NCBI GenBank assembly: GCA_964395065.1
Contig: CAYNAM010000074.1
Location: 1-12,383, forward strand
Length of the DNA: 12,383 nucleotides
Direction: 5' to 3'
Source of the DNA: Entomomonas sp964395065
Lineage (GTDB): Bacteria > Pseudomonadota > Gammaproteobacteria > Pseudomonadales > Pseudomonadaceae
In this document: piece after piece, positions 1 to 7,826 of the stretch
Layout: each line of letters begins with the position of its first letter
How positions within the stretch are numbered: position 1 is the first letter of the stretch
Made by a program: the position numbers and the translations under genes
Notes under the pieces: model-generated
Databases searched by the model: none
What the model was told of the DNA's origin: nothing
What the model saw: only the letters and a program-made list of their open reading frames with translations

Positions 1-78
1 GAAAAACAACGTGATGTGCAAGAAGTCACAGCAGATTTAAATCAAGCACGTGCTGAACTAGCTGCATTGAAACGCTAA
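1..78 (+). CDS. 3' end of an unidentified gene, coiled-coil C-terminus
   Basis: The first 25 codons of the window form an open frame that ends in TAA at 76-78. The encoded tail is rich in Glu, Gln, Asp, Ala and Leu with hydrophobic residues at heptad-like spacing, so it is probably an alpha-helical coiled coil. It ends in Leu-Lys-Arg. A strong terminator follows after 11 bp, which supports a genuine gene end. The rest of the gene lies outside the window, so the family cannot be named. Many envelope lipoproteins and OmpA-like proteins have such tails, but nothing here is specific. Confidence 0.6.
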   Translation, partial: EKQRDVQEVTADLNQARAELAALKR

Positions 79-89
79 TGAACCACAAT

Positions 90-115
90 AAAAAAGGTGC
101 TTAGGCACCTTTTTT
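90..115 (+). terminator. Rho-independent terminator
   Basis: An 11-bp stem pairs positions 90-100 with 105-115 around a TTAG tetraloop. The GC core is GGTGC/GCACC, with an A-run on the left arm and a T-run on the right arm. It sits just after the stop at 78 and ends only 12 bp before the usher start codon. It therefore should separate the usher from upstream transcription. The A/T arms make it potentially bidirectional. Confidence 0.9.
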
Positions 116-127
116 ATTAAATATATA

Positions 128-2296
128 ATGAAAAGCGTCAATTCCATTATTTTACGTACTATTTTACTGGTACTAACAGGAGTGATGGCATCCGTTTGCT
201 TTGCAAAAATGGAAAAAACTTACATCATCGTGAATGATGCCTATCGCGGCCGAGTACTGCTTGACTTTTACCAACCCAATAAACCCTGTCTAACTGCACC
301 ACTACTACGTGAATGGGGTGTTCGCCATGAGATTGTTGAGAAAATGAGATTTTCAAAAAATCTTTGCGTGATGTCTGATGCACTAACAAAACTCAATATC
401 CTACATTTTTATGACCCTAAAGCTCAATTAGTGACACTGGTTATTCCAAATGATATATTTTCTAATATGGAAAATGGCGTAGCTACCAGTCGTTGGAATG
501 ATGGTATTACTGCAATGTTTGTAGACTACAACATCAATTATGCCCATTATTCTGGCGAAAGGTATCAAGATGCAGAACGTAACGTTAGCTTGTTTGCTGA
601 TATTACGGTTGGTTTTAATATGGGACCTTGGCGTTTACGTTATGAGCCCATTTATCAGAAAGACACCTGGGGAGAACCAACATGGCATACTGAACGATTG
701 CTAGCATTCCGTAGTATTAAGAGTTGGCGTTCTGCTCTTTCAATCGGTGATAGCTACACATCATCTACTCTATTTGATAGTGTAAAATATCGTGGTCTAA
801 ACCTTAGTTCTGATGATCGAATGCTGCCAGATGGATTACGTACTTTTTCACCTTGGATACGCGGTTATGCCCGTAGTAATGCAAAAGTAACCATACGACA
901 AAATGGAGAAGTGATCTACCAAACTTTCGTATCTCCTGGTACCTTTATTCTGAAAGATGTCTACCCTCCAGCTCCCGATGGTGATATTGATATCACCATA
1001 AAAGAGAGCGATGGTACAGAAAGTTACCGCAGAATTCCTTACTCTGCCATGCCTAACCTAGCTCATCCAGGTCAATGGAAGTACGATTTTACTGTGGGTA
1101 AATATCAAAATTATTTTGGTATCGAACAACAAGAACCATTATTTCACCAGATTTCTTTAAGTTATGGTTTACCCAACGATACTACAATATATGCAGGTAT
1201 ACTTAACTCTAGCCTATATCGTAGTACAGTTGTCGGGCTAGGTAAAAGTTTCGGTCCTTGGGGGGCTCTATCACTCGACAACACCTTTGCTGAGGCTGAA
1301 GATCCACGTATCAAGGGTAAGGACAGAGGTAGTGCAATACGCGTGCGTTATGCTAAAGCATTTCCCTTGCAAGAGTCAGCGCTTAGCCTATTGTACCAAT
1401 ATTATCCTGATCAACACTATCGTACCTTCAATGAAACCGTTGCTCAACAAAACACTTACTCATGGGACTGGGAGGATGGGATATTCGTTGGTGAATTTGA
1501 TATCGAAAAAAAGTATCGACTAGAAGCCCGCTATAACCAGTATCTATCCGACTCTAGCAACTTATATGTGACACTTTCGAGAGAAGCAATGCGTGGAGCT
1601 AATAACAAAGGAGAAACTAGCATAGAGCTAGGGTACAGTGATACTTGGGGAGATTTAGATATCAACGTATATGCTGAATATACCAACTACAGTTATAGCA
1701 AAGCTCAGGCACAAATAGGCATTTCTCTTTCATTGTCATTAGATGCGATTAATCTATCACGTATAAGACTGAACTATGATCGAACTCAAGTAAAAGACAG
1801 TACTGACAGCCGACGTATAGGGGTCAGCGGCACCCTGCTAGATGACTACAGTCTGAGTTATGATCTTAGCACTAGCAAAGATCGACAATATGGTGACAGT
1901 GAGGATTACAGTGCTGATTATCAATATAATGCTGGTGGATTACGTATAGGCTATTCAAAGGGAGAAGACTATCGCCAGAAAACCGTTGAGCTTACTGGTA
2001 GCGCAGTGCTTCATTCACATGGTTTGACATTAGGGCAAAGCTTAGGTGAAACTATAGCAATTGTCAGCTTACCTGGAAAATCGGGAGTAGGCGTCGATAA
2101 TCAGTATGGAACCACAACAGACTGGCGCGGCTATGCGGTAGTCAGTAGCTTAACACCATATCGTGTGAATCGATTATCATTAAATCCCTATGATCTGCCT
2201 GAATCAGAGGATGATACGCCATTAGAAATTGAAGTGGTACCAACAGCAGGGGCGATTATGTTTAGTCATTTCGGTATAAACCAAAAAGCGAAATGA
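128..2296 (+). CDS. FimD/PapC-type fimbrial outer-membrane usher, truncated at both ends
   Basis: Outer-membrane pore of the chaperone-usher pathway. Residues 1-26 look like a signal peptide (cleavage after Val-Cys-Phe-Ala). Cys54 and Cys80 match the conserved disulfide pair of the usher N-terminal domain. Residues about 150-240 carry the barrel signature (GPWRLRYEPIY, then SSDDRMLPD). The plug domain is at about 244-306, with the QNG..IY and PG.F...D.YP motifs. The first C-terminal subdomain is present (DWRGYAV at about 650-660). The protein is 722 residues, while ushers usually have 800-880. Two parts are missing: the roughly 30-residue N-terminal tail before the GTYRVDIYLN-like strand, which in FimD binds chaperone-subunit complexes, and the second C-terminal domain after VPT.GAI. 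No chaperone or pilin gene is near. No Shine-Dalgarno is visible, and the start lies just after a terminator. Family assignment is firm; function is doubtful. Confidence 0.88.
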   Translation: MKSVNSIILRTILLVLTGVMASVCFAKMEKTYIIVNDAYRGRVLLDFYQPNKPCLTAPLLREWGVRHEIVEKMRFSKNLCVMSDALTKLNILHFYDPKAQLVTLVIPNDIFSNMENGVATSRWNDGITAMFVDYNINYAHYSGERYQDAERNVSLFADITVGFNMGPWRLRYEPIYQKDTWGEPTWHTERLLAFRSIKSWRSALSIGDSYTSSTLFDSVKYRGLNLSSDDRMLPDGLRTFSPWIRGYARSNAKVTIRQNGEVIYQTFVSPGTFILKDVYPPAPDGDIDITIKESDGTESYRRIPYSAMPNLAHPGQWKYDFTVGKYQNYFGIEQQEPLFHQISLSYGLPNDTTIYAGILNSSLYRSTVVGLGKSFGPWGALSLDNTFAEAEDPRIKGKDRGSAIRVRYAKAFPLQESALSLLYQYYPDQHYRTFNETVAQQNTYSWDWEDGIFVGEFDIEKKYRLEARYNQYLSDSSNLYVTLSREAMRGANNKGETSIELGYSDTWGDLDINVYAEYTNYSYSKAQAQIGISLSLSLDAINLSRIRLNYDRTQVKDSTDSRRIGVSGTLLDDYSLSYDLSTSKDRQYGDSEDYSADYQYNAGGLRIGYSKGEDYRQKTVELTGSAVLHSHGLTLGQSLGETIAIVSLPGKSGVGVDNQYGTTTDWRGYAVVSSLTPYRVNRLSLNPYDLPESEDDTPLEIEVVPTAGAIMFSHFGINQKAK

Positions 2297-2579
2297 TATC
2301 AACTGCGCAAATCAGAACCGTACTTCTAACAACGCCTAATCAATGGTATTCTGGTCAAGCAAAACTTGAGAGTTTTCAAATGTAAATGAGCTCATACCAT
2401 TATTTCGACTGTGAGGTCGCTTTATATTGTAGTAATGAATATATTTCGATATTTTTACTTGTACTTATTGGCACTCCCCCAAAAGAGTGGGCACATAATT
2501 AACTTTAAATAGGTATAAGCTATGCAGCTTATATCATACAAGGAGTTTATAACTACCTCATCTTGATCCTATCCTTAAT
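2297..2579. other. Gap between truncated usher and truncated vgrG
   Basis: This 283-bp stretch has no convincing gene. It contains a small hairpin at 2472-2489 (CACTC/GAGTG, 8-nt loop) and a perfect 8-bp stem at 2514-2533 (TATAAGCT, loop ATGC). Neither has a T-run, so they are not clear terminators. An AAGGAG at 2540-2545 is not followed by a start codon at normal distance. The region lies where the usher loses its 3' end and vgrG loses its 5' end, so it may be the scar of a deletion or of a lost mobile element. No transposase remnant was recognised. Confidence 0.5.
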
Positions 2580-4247
2580 TTGCCTGATTTCACGATAAAA
2601 TCAGTAAAAAAAGGTTATCCCTTAATCGTTTTTGAAGTGTGTTATAACACTCACACTAAGCAAAGCCTAGAACTTACCTTACTGCCTAAATATTTTAAAC
2701 ACCCTCTTGCTGAAGAACTGCAATTTCCTTCAGAGGATATTAATCAAGGCTACCGTAACTGCTTAGTGGCTACCCCAAAAAACGTCCCTTATCGTCCTGA
2801 GCGTTTACACTTCAAACACAAAGTACTGGGTGCGCAAACCGCGGTGGTAACGGGCCCTGCCGATGAGGAAATCTATTGTGATGAGTACGGCCGCGTAAAG
2901 GTGCAATTTCACTGGGATCGTTTGGGGCAGTATAATGAACACTCCAGTCACTGGATACGGGTAGCCAATATCTGGGCCCATGACCGCTATGGCGGCATTG
3001 AAATACCGCGTATTGGTATGGAAGTGATGATCGACTTTATAGAAGGTGACATTGATAACCCTATCATCCGTGGTGCAGTACACAATGGGGTGAACAAAGT
3101 GCCTTATGACCTGCCAGGTATCAAAACCCAAAGCACTCTCAAAAGTAAAGAATACAAAGGTGGTGGTTACAACGAAGTTCTTTTAGATGACACCACTGGT
3201 GAAGTCAAAACCCAAATTCACAGTACCCCCGGTACCAGCCAATTAAACCTCGGCTACCTGACCCATCCCCGAAAATCAGACGGTGGGGGGGAAGCACGGG
3301 GTAAAGGCTTTGAACTTAGAACCGACGAACACGGCGCGATTCGTGCCGGTAAAGGCATCTACGTCAGTGCCAACGAGCGTGGTGGTGCTAAAGAAACCCA
3401 GCTTGACCTTAAAGAAGCCATTGAACAACTCGAGTTTGCCCTTAACCTCGCCAGAAACTTAGCCACCGCCGCCAAATCCTCCGAAGTTAATCCAACGGAT
3501 ATCGACAAACAACAAGAACAATTCCAACAAGTTTACAAAGACCTAGCCAAACCCGGCATACTCACCAGTGCCCCCGAAGGTATTGCCATGGTGACCCCTA
3601 AAACAGCACAAATGAGTGCCCAAGAAAACCTCACCTTCACCTCCGGTGAACATACTGACTTTACCGCCCAAAAAGAACTCAGAGTCTCCGCCGGTAAAGC
3701 CATTAACATCTTTAGCAACGACGAAGAAATCAAACTGGCCACCAACAAAGGCCCGATTAAAGTCCAAGCGCAAAACAACAACATCGAACTGTTCGCCAAC
3801 AAAAACTTCAAGATCCTTTCCAGTAATGACCGGATTGAAGTGGCAGCAGAAAAAGAAATCCTCTTAACCTCGGGTGGTGCCTACATCAAAATTACAGGGG
3901 GTAATATCTACCTGCATGCGCCGGGTATAATAGAACATAAAGCGGCTGAACACCCTCATTCAGGACCTGCGAGTATGAACTATGATTTTAGATCCTATGA
4001 TCCGGGTAATGATGAAATGTTTGTGATAAAAGACGAGAAAGGCAACCCCATTCCCAACTTTAAATACAAAATAGTCCGTGCTGATGGTGAGATATTTAAA
4101 GGAGTAACCAATAATAAAGGTGAAACTTTGCGAGTCCAAACAGGTATTGATAAGCTTAAACTGTTACTATATAAAGATGATGGTGAAGATTTATTAAGCA
4201 AAGCCACAGATGGATTATCAACCCTTAAAAATACATTGAATAAATAG
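2580..4247 (+). pseudogene. vgrG: 5'-truncated T6SS spike protein VgrG with C-terminal transthyretin-like adaptor
   Basis: VgrG trimers tip the T6SS tail tube and carry effectors. This 555-codon frame matches VgrG from the end of the gp27-like part onward. The gp5-like OB domain is at about residues 85-165 (DEYGRVKVQFHWDR, then IPRIG.EV.IDF.EGD). The DUF2345 beta-helix spike is at about 280-450. After a short linker, residues about 480-540 form a transthyretin-like extension (IKDEKGNPIPNFKYKI, DGE.FKG.TNNKGET). In EAEC a comparable VgrG extension docks the phospholipase Tle1, and a Tle1 homologue starts 8 bp downstream here. YGRVKV falls at residue 103 instead of about 400, so roughly 300 residues (most of gp27) are missing. 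The only start is a TTG at 2580 without a spaced Shine-Dalgarno, and an in-frame TAA lies at 2550-2552. A functional trimeric spike is therefore unlikely. The GC-rich core contrasts with the AT-rich tail. Confidence 0.88.
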
Positions 4248-4255
4248 GTAAAGAC

Positions 4256-5786
4256 ATGGGAACATTCACTGATAAACAGCCAGGGCAGCCGCTTAATAAT
4301 GATGAAAATAATAAAAATGCAGAAACCAACTCAACCCCCGATTCTCAAATACCTGTAAGTACTAAGAATCTAACCATTAATGTATTCTTTGATGGTACGG
4401 GTAATAACATGTTTAATACGGACCTTCGGTTAAAAGAAACACCCTCAAAAGATGAAAAAAGGCTTCAAGAAAAGCTTGAAGATGCAACGAGTTTTGGTAA
4501 TTACTATACGAATGTTGCTTTACTTTATATGGCTTCAACGACACAACAAAATGTTATTGAAAATATTTATGTTGAAGGGTCAGGTACAGTAAAACACCAA
4601 AAAGATCAAGTTTCAGGTCTTGGTTTTGCACAAGGGGAAAGTGGACTCTACTCACGAGTTAGTGAGGCCTTTGAAAAGATTCAGAAACGTATTCAGATAT
4701 GTGGTGCCACTCAAATCACATTAAATGTTTTTGGTTTTAGCCGTGGAGCTTTCTACGCTCGTTTTTTTTGTGCGATGGCCAAAGCCAGTGATGAAGAAGT
4801 AGCAAGAGGAAGAAGCATAGCTGAGTATTTTAAGAAAAATGATTCTCTGTATGATGGTAAACAAAAAGATGAATATTATTATGATAAAGTCGTTGGAAAT
4901 ATAGGTGAGTCTGGTAGATTAAAACTTTCTTTACAAAACAGAGATATTTCTATCTGTTTAGTTGGTATATATGACACCGTTTCATCCCATGGGCTATTTC
5001 ATGAGAATGATGTTAAACCATTTAAATTAAATATAGGCAAGAAGCAAGAGATAGCTCACGTAGTACATTTAACTGCACAAAATGATTACCGTAGGCATTT
5101 TCCGTTGACTCATATTAATACAGCAATGGCAGACAACATAGGTTTTGAGTGTAGTTTTCCAGGAGCTCACTCTGATATTGGTGGCTCTTATAATAAGGAC
5201 TATTTACAAGATAAGTATATCAGCTCAATGGATGATTCTTGGTCTAGATCAAAAGGAGAAATTGATTGGCGTTGGTTCAGGGAAATGGGTTACTACCAAG
5301 GTGATCCTACAAGTAAAAATAGAAAAGATTGGGGCGATTTTAGAGTTCTTGATATACCTGCAACAATGGATAATCCGTTCCCAATTTTAGATGTTTATGC
5401 TAATTATAAAGTGCCTAATAATAATTACCAATTTATATCGGCTAATGTAATGAAGAAAGTAGCAGAGGATGCAGCATCAATGACGTTTAATGGATTTAAA
5501 AAACAATACTTAGATAATGATATTGAATCTATTGCTGCGCACTCTCTGCTTGTACCTATTAATAATTATGCTTGTGATTATGTATAACTACAAAAATAGC
5601 AACAATAAGGCCCATAGCATCTCATTAACAGATCATATAAATATGTCACCAGAAGATCAAAAAAGACTCTATCATGAGTATATTCATAGCTCTCTCAATA
5701 TTAAAGATATAACACAGGCTAACCGAGGCAACACCTTTCGCCAGAATAATCCTCCGGAAAGGAGACATCTCAATGACAATACCTAA
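4256..5786 (+). pseudogene. Tle1-type T6SS phospholipase effector (DUF2235), frameshifted near the C-terminus
   Basis: The DUF2235 alpha/beta hydrolase family includes Tle1 effectors, which hydrolyse membrane phospholipids in the periplasm of rival cells. The main frame (443 codons, stop at 5585-5587) shows a Gln/Asn/Thr-rich N-terminal linker, then NVFFDGTGN at about residues 42-50. The nucleophile elbow GFSRGA gives Ser162. Asp240 in YDTVSSHG and His305 in PGAHSDIGG complete a likely catalytic triad. The family's C-terminal end (YIHSS..., then a basic NNPPERR stretch) lies in the next reading frame, 5514-5786. It continues seamlessly if one base is skipped between 5514 and 5587. That tail overlaps the start of the immunity gene by 14 bp, which supports it as the original gene end. 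The repaired protein would be about 510 residues. No long homopolymer occurs at the junction. Loss of function is likely, although programmed +1 recoding cannot be excluded. The gap to vgrG is 8 bp, so the two form one operon. Confidence 0.85.
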
Positions 5787-6894
5787 AAACAAAACGATGT
5801 ATTTTATTTTTAGTATTTGTATTTTCATTTTTTTAGGACTAATCAGTATGACAATAACATGGCCAAGCACAGAAAAAACTTATCATTATGGCGTGAATGT
5901 AAGTTCAGCAGATGGTTACATGGTACTTTTAGATTTTAATAATAACTACCTAACTAACCGAGAAGGACAGCCCATTTTGCCCTTTACTTCTGTTGGAGGG
6001 CCACCAGAGATAGGTTGGGGCTGGGGTGTTCAAGCAACAGGGATTGATTATCCACCTTTACCTTATGGTGTTAAAGTCCGCTTTTTTTCAATTGCTGAAA
6101 ACCAGTTTTGGGAAGGAGAAACTGGTTTTGATCAAACTAAATTACAACAACTAAACACATATACAGTAAATGATATTATATATAGAACTAAAAATCCTTT
6201 TTTAGGCAGTTTTGATTTTATAGTTAATTATGCTCCTCAAGGCTTGGTTACTATCTGGATTTCAGGAGAGGGTGAGATATTTCTATTAACTCAGTTTAAA
6301 GCTAAAAAAGTAGAAGAAAAAAATTGGATGCAATTTGTATCGGCGATTCTACCAACTGAAAATAACACATTGACTAGAGAAAAATATTTAATTTATCAAT
6401 TAGAAGGCACAGATAGGGTGACTCCTTATGCAGTATTATCAGAAAAGATAAAAAAGGAAATAGCCGAGCACAGACTTCCTTCTTCTGCACCTTGGCTACG
6501 GCTAATGAATACCTATCCTTGGGTGCTTACTACTAATGACGAGTATCCTCTTAAAGACTATAAAACGCGTTATGTAAATGGTGAGCTCTATTATACCTAT
6601 AAAGAACAGGATCAATACCAACTTGCGCCTAGGGCGGTTCCTTATGAATTAGTCGTTTATTTCGAAAATAAAAAAACGAATGAACTCAAACGAGCAGACC
6701 TCTATTTTGATCAAGAACAGATGATACAGGCCTTTGAAAAGCTGAATAAATCTTTAGAAAACACGGGACCTATCAAGTTACATCTAAATATTGATGATGA
6801 TTTAACACGAGTTGACGTTTATGTAATTAGGGGCAAAGAATCGGTCGAAGTTGATACTACAAGAGCGGAGTTAGTGAAGCTATATAATAATTAA
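5773..6894 (+). CDS. Membrane-anchored DUF2931 protein, probable Tle1 immunity protein
   Basis: This 373-residue protein begins with a short positive segment and one hydrophobic helix (residues about 9-29). The rest is hydrophilic, so it is probably anchored in the inner membrane and faces the periplasm. No lipobox cysteine is present, unlike the lipoprotein immunity proteins of the EAEC Tle1 type. The body resembles DUF2931 (LPF..., GWGWGV, then LPPLPYGV.V.FFS) and may contain the fold twice: PY.V...F...FDQ at about 97-124 reappears at about 290-317 with identical internal spacing. A strong Shine-Dalgarno (AAAGGAG, 5758-5764) lies 8 bp before the ATG, inside the effector's C-terminal codons, so the two are translationally linked. 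DUF2931 genes commonly accompany DUF2235 effectors; the immunity role is inferred from position and location. It is the only module member without visible damage. Confidence 0.72.
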   Translation: MTIPKNKTMYFIFSICIFIFLGLISMTITWPSTEKTYHYGVNVSSADGYMVLLDFNNNYLTNREGQPILPFTSVGGPPEIGWGWGVQATGIDYPPLPYGVKVRFFSIAENQFWEGETGFDQTKLQQLNTYTVNDIIYRTKNPFLGSFDFIVNYAPQGLVTIWISGEGEIFLLTQFKAKKVEEKNWMQFVSAILPTENNTLTREKYLIYQLEGTDRVTPYAVLSEKIKKEIAEHRLPSSAPWLRLMNTYPWVLTTNDEYPLKDYKTRYVNGELYYTYKEQDQYQLAPRAVPYELVVYFENKKTNELKRADLYFDQEQMIQAFEKLNKSLENTGPIKLHLNIDDDLTRVDVYVIRGKESVEVDTTRAELVKLYNN

Positions 6895-6931
6895 TGTGGT
6901 ATTTCTTTTGGCTTATCTGTAGTTAAATTTA

Positions 6932-7067
6932 TATTCTCAAAAACGATCGTTTTTGAGAATAACTTCTATGGTAAAGCCAACTATCTAAAATCAACCACTT
7001 AGAGTTCTCAAAGATCATTCTCGAAATTAAATTCTCAATAAGTTAGCATAAGATGAGTTTTGAGAAT
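6932..7067. repeat. Perfect 30-bp palindrome and cluster of TTCTCAA/TTGAGAA sites
   Basis: Positions 6932-6961 form a perfect 30-bp palindrome centred on CGATCG, with arms of TATTCTCAAAAACGA. The heptamer TTCTCAA or its complement occurs at 6934-6940, 6953-6959, 7005-7011, 7032-7038 and 7060-7066. A near match, TTCTCGAA, is at 7018-7025. The 7032 and 7060 copies form an inverted pair (ATTCTCAA ... TTGAGAAT). The rest of the 6895-7183 gap is AT-rich and non-coding. The palindrome could act as a terminator or cruciform, but it lacks a T-run outside the stem. The repeated heptamer looks more like protein-binding sites or a dispersed repeat. The palindrome is directly visible; its role is unknown. 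Confidence 0.8.
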
Positions 7068-7138
7068 ATTTTTGGATATTTATATGTTACAGGTGTTTCT
7101 GATCTGTGCCCAATTTTGTAAACAATATACTCAATAAC

Positions 7139-7162
7139 TAAAAGGCTCCCAACTAAGGGAAC
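7139..7162 (-). terminator. Possible weak terminator for the PH-domain gene
   Basis: Read on the minus strand, GTTCCC pairs with GGGAGC (one G-T pair) around a 6-nt loop, followed by CTTTTAG. It lies 22 bp past the stop of the PH-domain pseudogene. The stem is short and the T-run poor, so this is a tentative call. Confidence 0.35.
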
Positions 7163-7183
7163 TTCTTAACAAATAACTTAAAT

Positions 7184-7635
7184 TTATTTTTCACTCGTCT
7201 CCAGTGCTTTTTTCTTAAACTGCAATGGATTAGCGATATAAGGTATCGGCGCCCTGCTCCCTCCGGTTCCAATGACGGAAACACTGCCATAGTTTAGAAT
7301 ACGTCCTAAGATGCCTTGGTCAACATTGAGACTTTCCATTTTGTCATGTTTTAGTTCGATGGTGTTTCGGCGAATAAGTCCGTATTTGGCAATAATACGT
7401 GTTGAGGTGATGGCCAGTTCTATTGAGAGCAGTATAACCAAGCTTTGAACAGTTTGATAAGGCCAATGACGGTAAGGATAAATCCAATCACTTCTAGGCC
7501 TGAACCACCACCACGAAAGCAGAGTGTTAAGCCTATAGCGAGTATTATCAGTGCGGAGACGTAGATGATCCAGTGGATTTTGGCTTTGAGGATGAGGTAC
7601 TCATTGGGAAGTAGTGCGCTGTTTATATAGCTCAT
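7184..7635 (-). pseudogene. Bacterial PH-domain (YdbS-like) membrane protein, frameshifted
   Basis: Two minus-strand frames together make one protein. Frame one (7635 to 7420) gives 71 residues with HWIIY near the start and two hydrophobic helices (residues about 22-40 and 47-65). Frame two (from about 7441 to 7184) gives the PH core: IELAITSTRIIAKYGLIRR, then LNVDQGILGRILNYG and a G..G.GG...PI..I.NPL.F ending. This order (LxxxE, HW, two membrane segments, E.A.T..R.I...G...R, QS.LGRI..YG.V...GTGG) is the usual plan of the roughly 150-residue PH-domain family of unknown function. The junction at about 7420-7441 needs a -1 step, consistent with loss of one base. The real start is ATG at 7633-7635 with AAGGA about 9 bp upstream. 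The first half ends in a TAG stop at 7420-7422, so only the helices would be made. Confidence 0.8.
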
Positions 7636-7727
7636 GTTTTGTTGTCCTTTTTGACAGTGGGTTTACGCCGCTATTGTGTCGTGGTTTTAGTTGAATAGGA
7701 GTCTTTTTATAAAATAATAAAAACTCG

Positions 7728-7756
7728 CTTACAATCGCGTTTAATTACGTTTTAAT
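7728..7756 (+). promoter_or_regulatory. Candidate sigma-70 promoter for a small leader transcript
   Basis: CTTACA at 7728-7733 and TTTAAT at 7751-7756 are separated by exactly 17 bp. They match the -35 and -10 consensus at 4/6 and 5/6 positions. Transcription would start near 7763, about 18 bp before the Shine-Dalgarno of the 10-codon ORF. No conventional plus-strand gene follows before the minus-strand tRNA. Confidence 0.45.
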
Positions 7757-7793
7757 AGGGAGTATAGATAGGCTGTCTTTAAGGAGGTAGACT

Positions 7794-7826
7794 ATGTATA
7801 GGTTGGTGTACCGAGAAACAATCTAA
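7794..7826 (+). CDS. Possible 10-residue leader peptide
   Basis: A 10-codon ORF (MYRLVYRETI) starts with ATG at 7794 and ends with TAA at 7824-7826. It is preceded by a perfect anti-16S match, AAGGAGG at 7781-7787, at 6-bp spacing, the strongest ribosome binding site in the window. Its last codons overlap the left arm of the 10-bp inverted repeat at 7814-7823. Translation could therefore compete with folding of the downstream RNA. The peptide has two Tyr and two Arg codons but no clear amino-acid run, and it is not hydrophobic, so it does not look like a type I toxin. Function is unknown, and it may be chance. Confidence 0.35.
   Translation: MYRLVYRETI

Noticed and set aside
2293..2385. A shifted frame just after the usher stop, considered as the missing C-terminal domain.
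   Set aside because: It lacks the LPFGA-type motif and the two cysteines of usher C-terminal domains, and ends after 30 codons.
2805..3811. Several open frames on the strand opposite vgrG.
   Set aside because: They mirror the GC-rich coding frame of the spike, lack ribosome sites and have unlikely protein composition.
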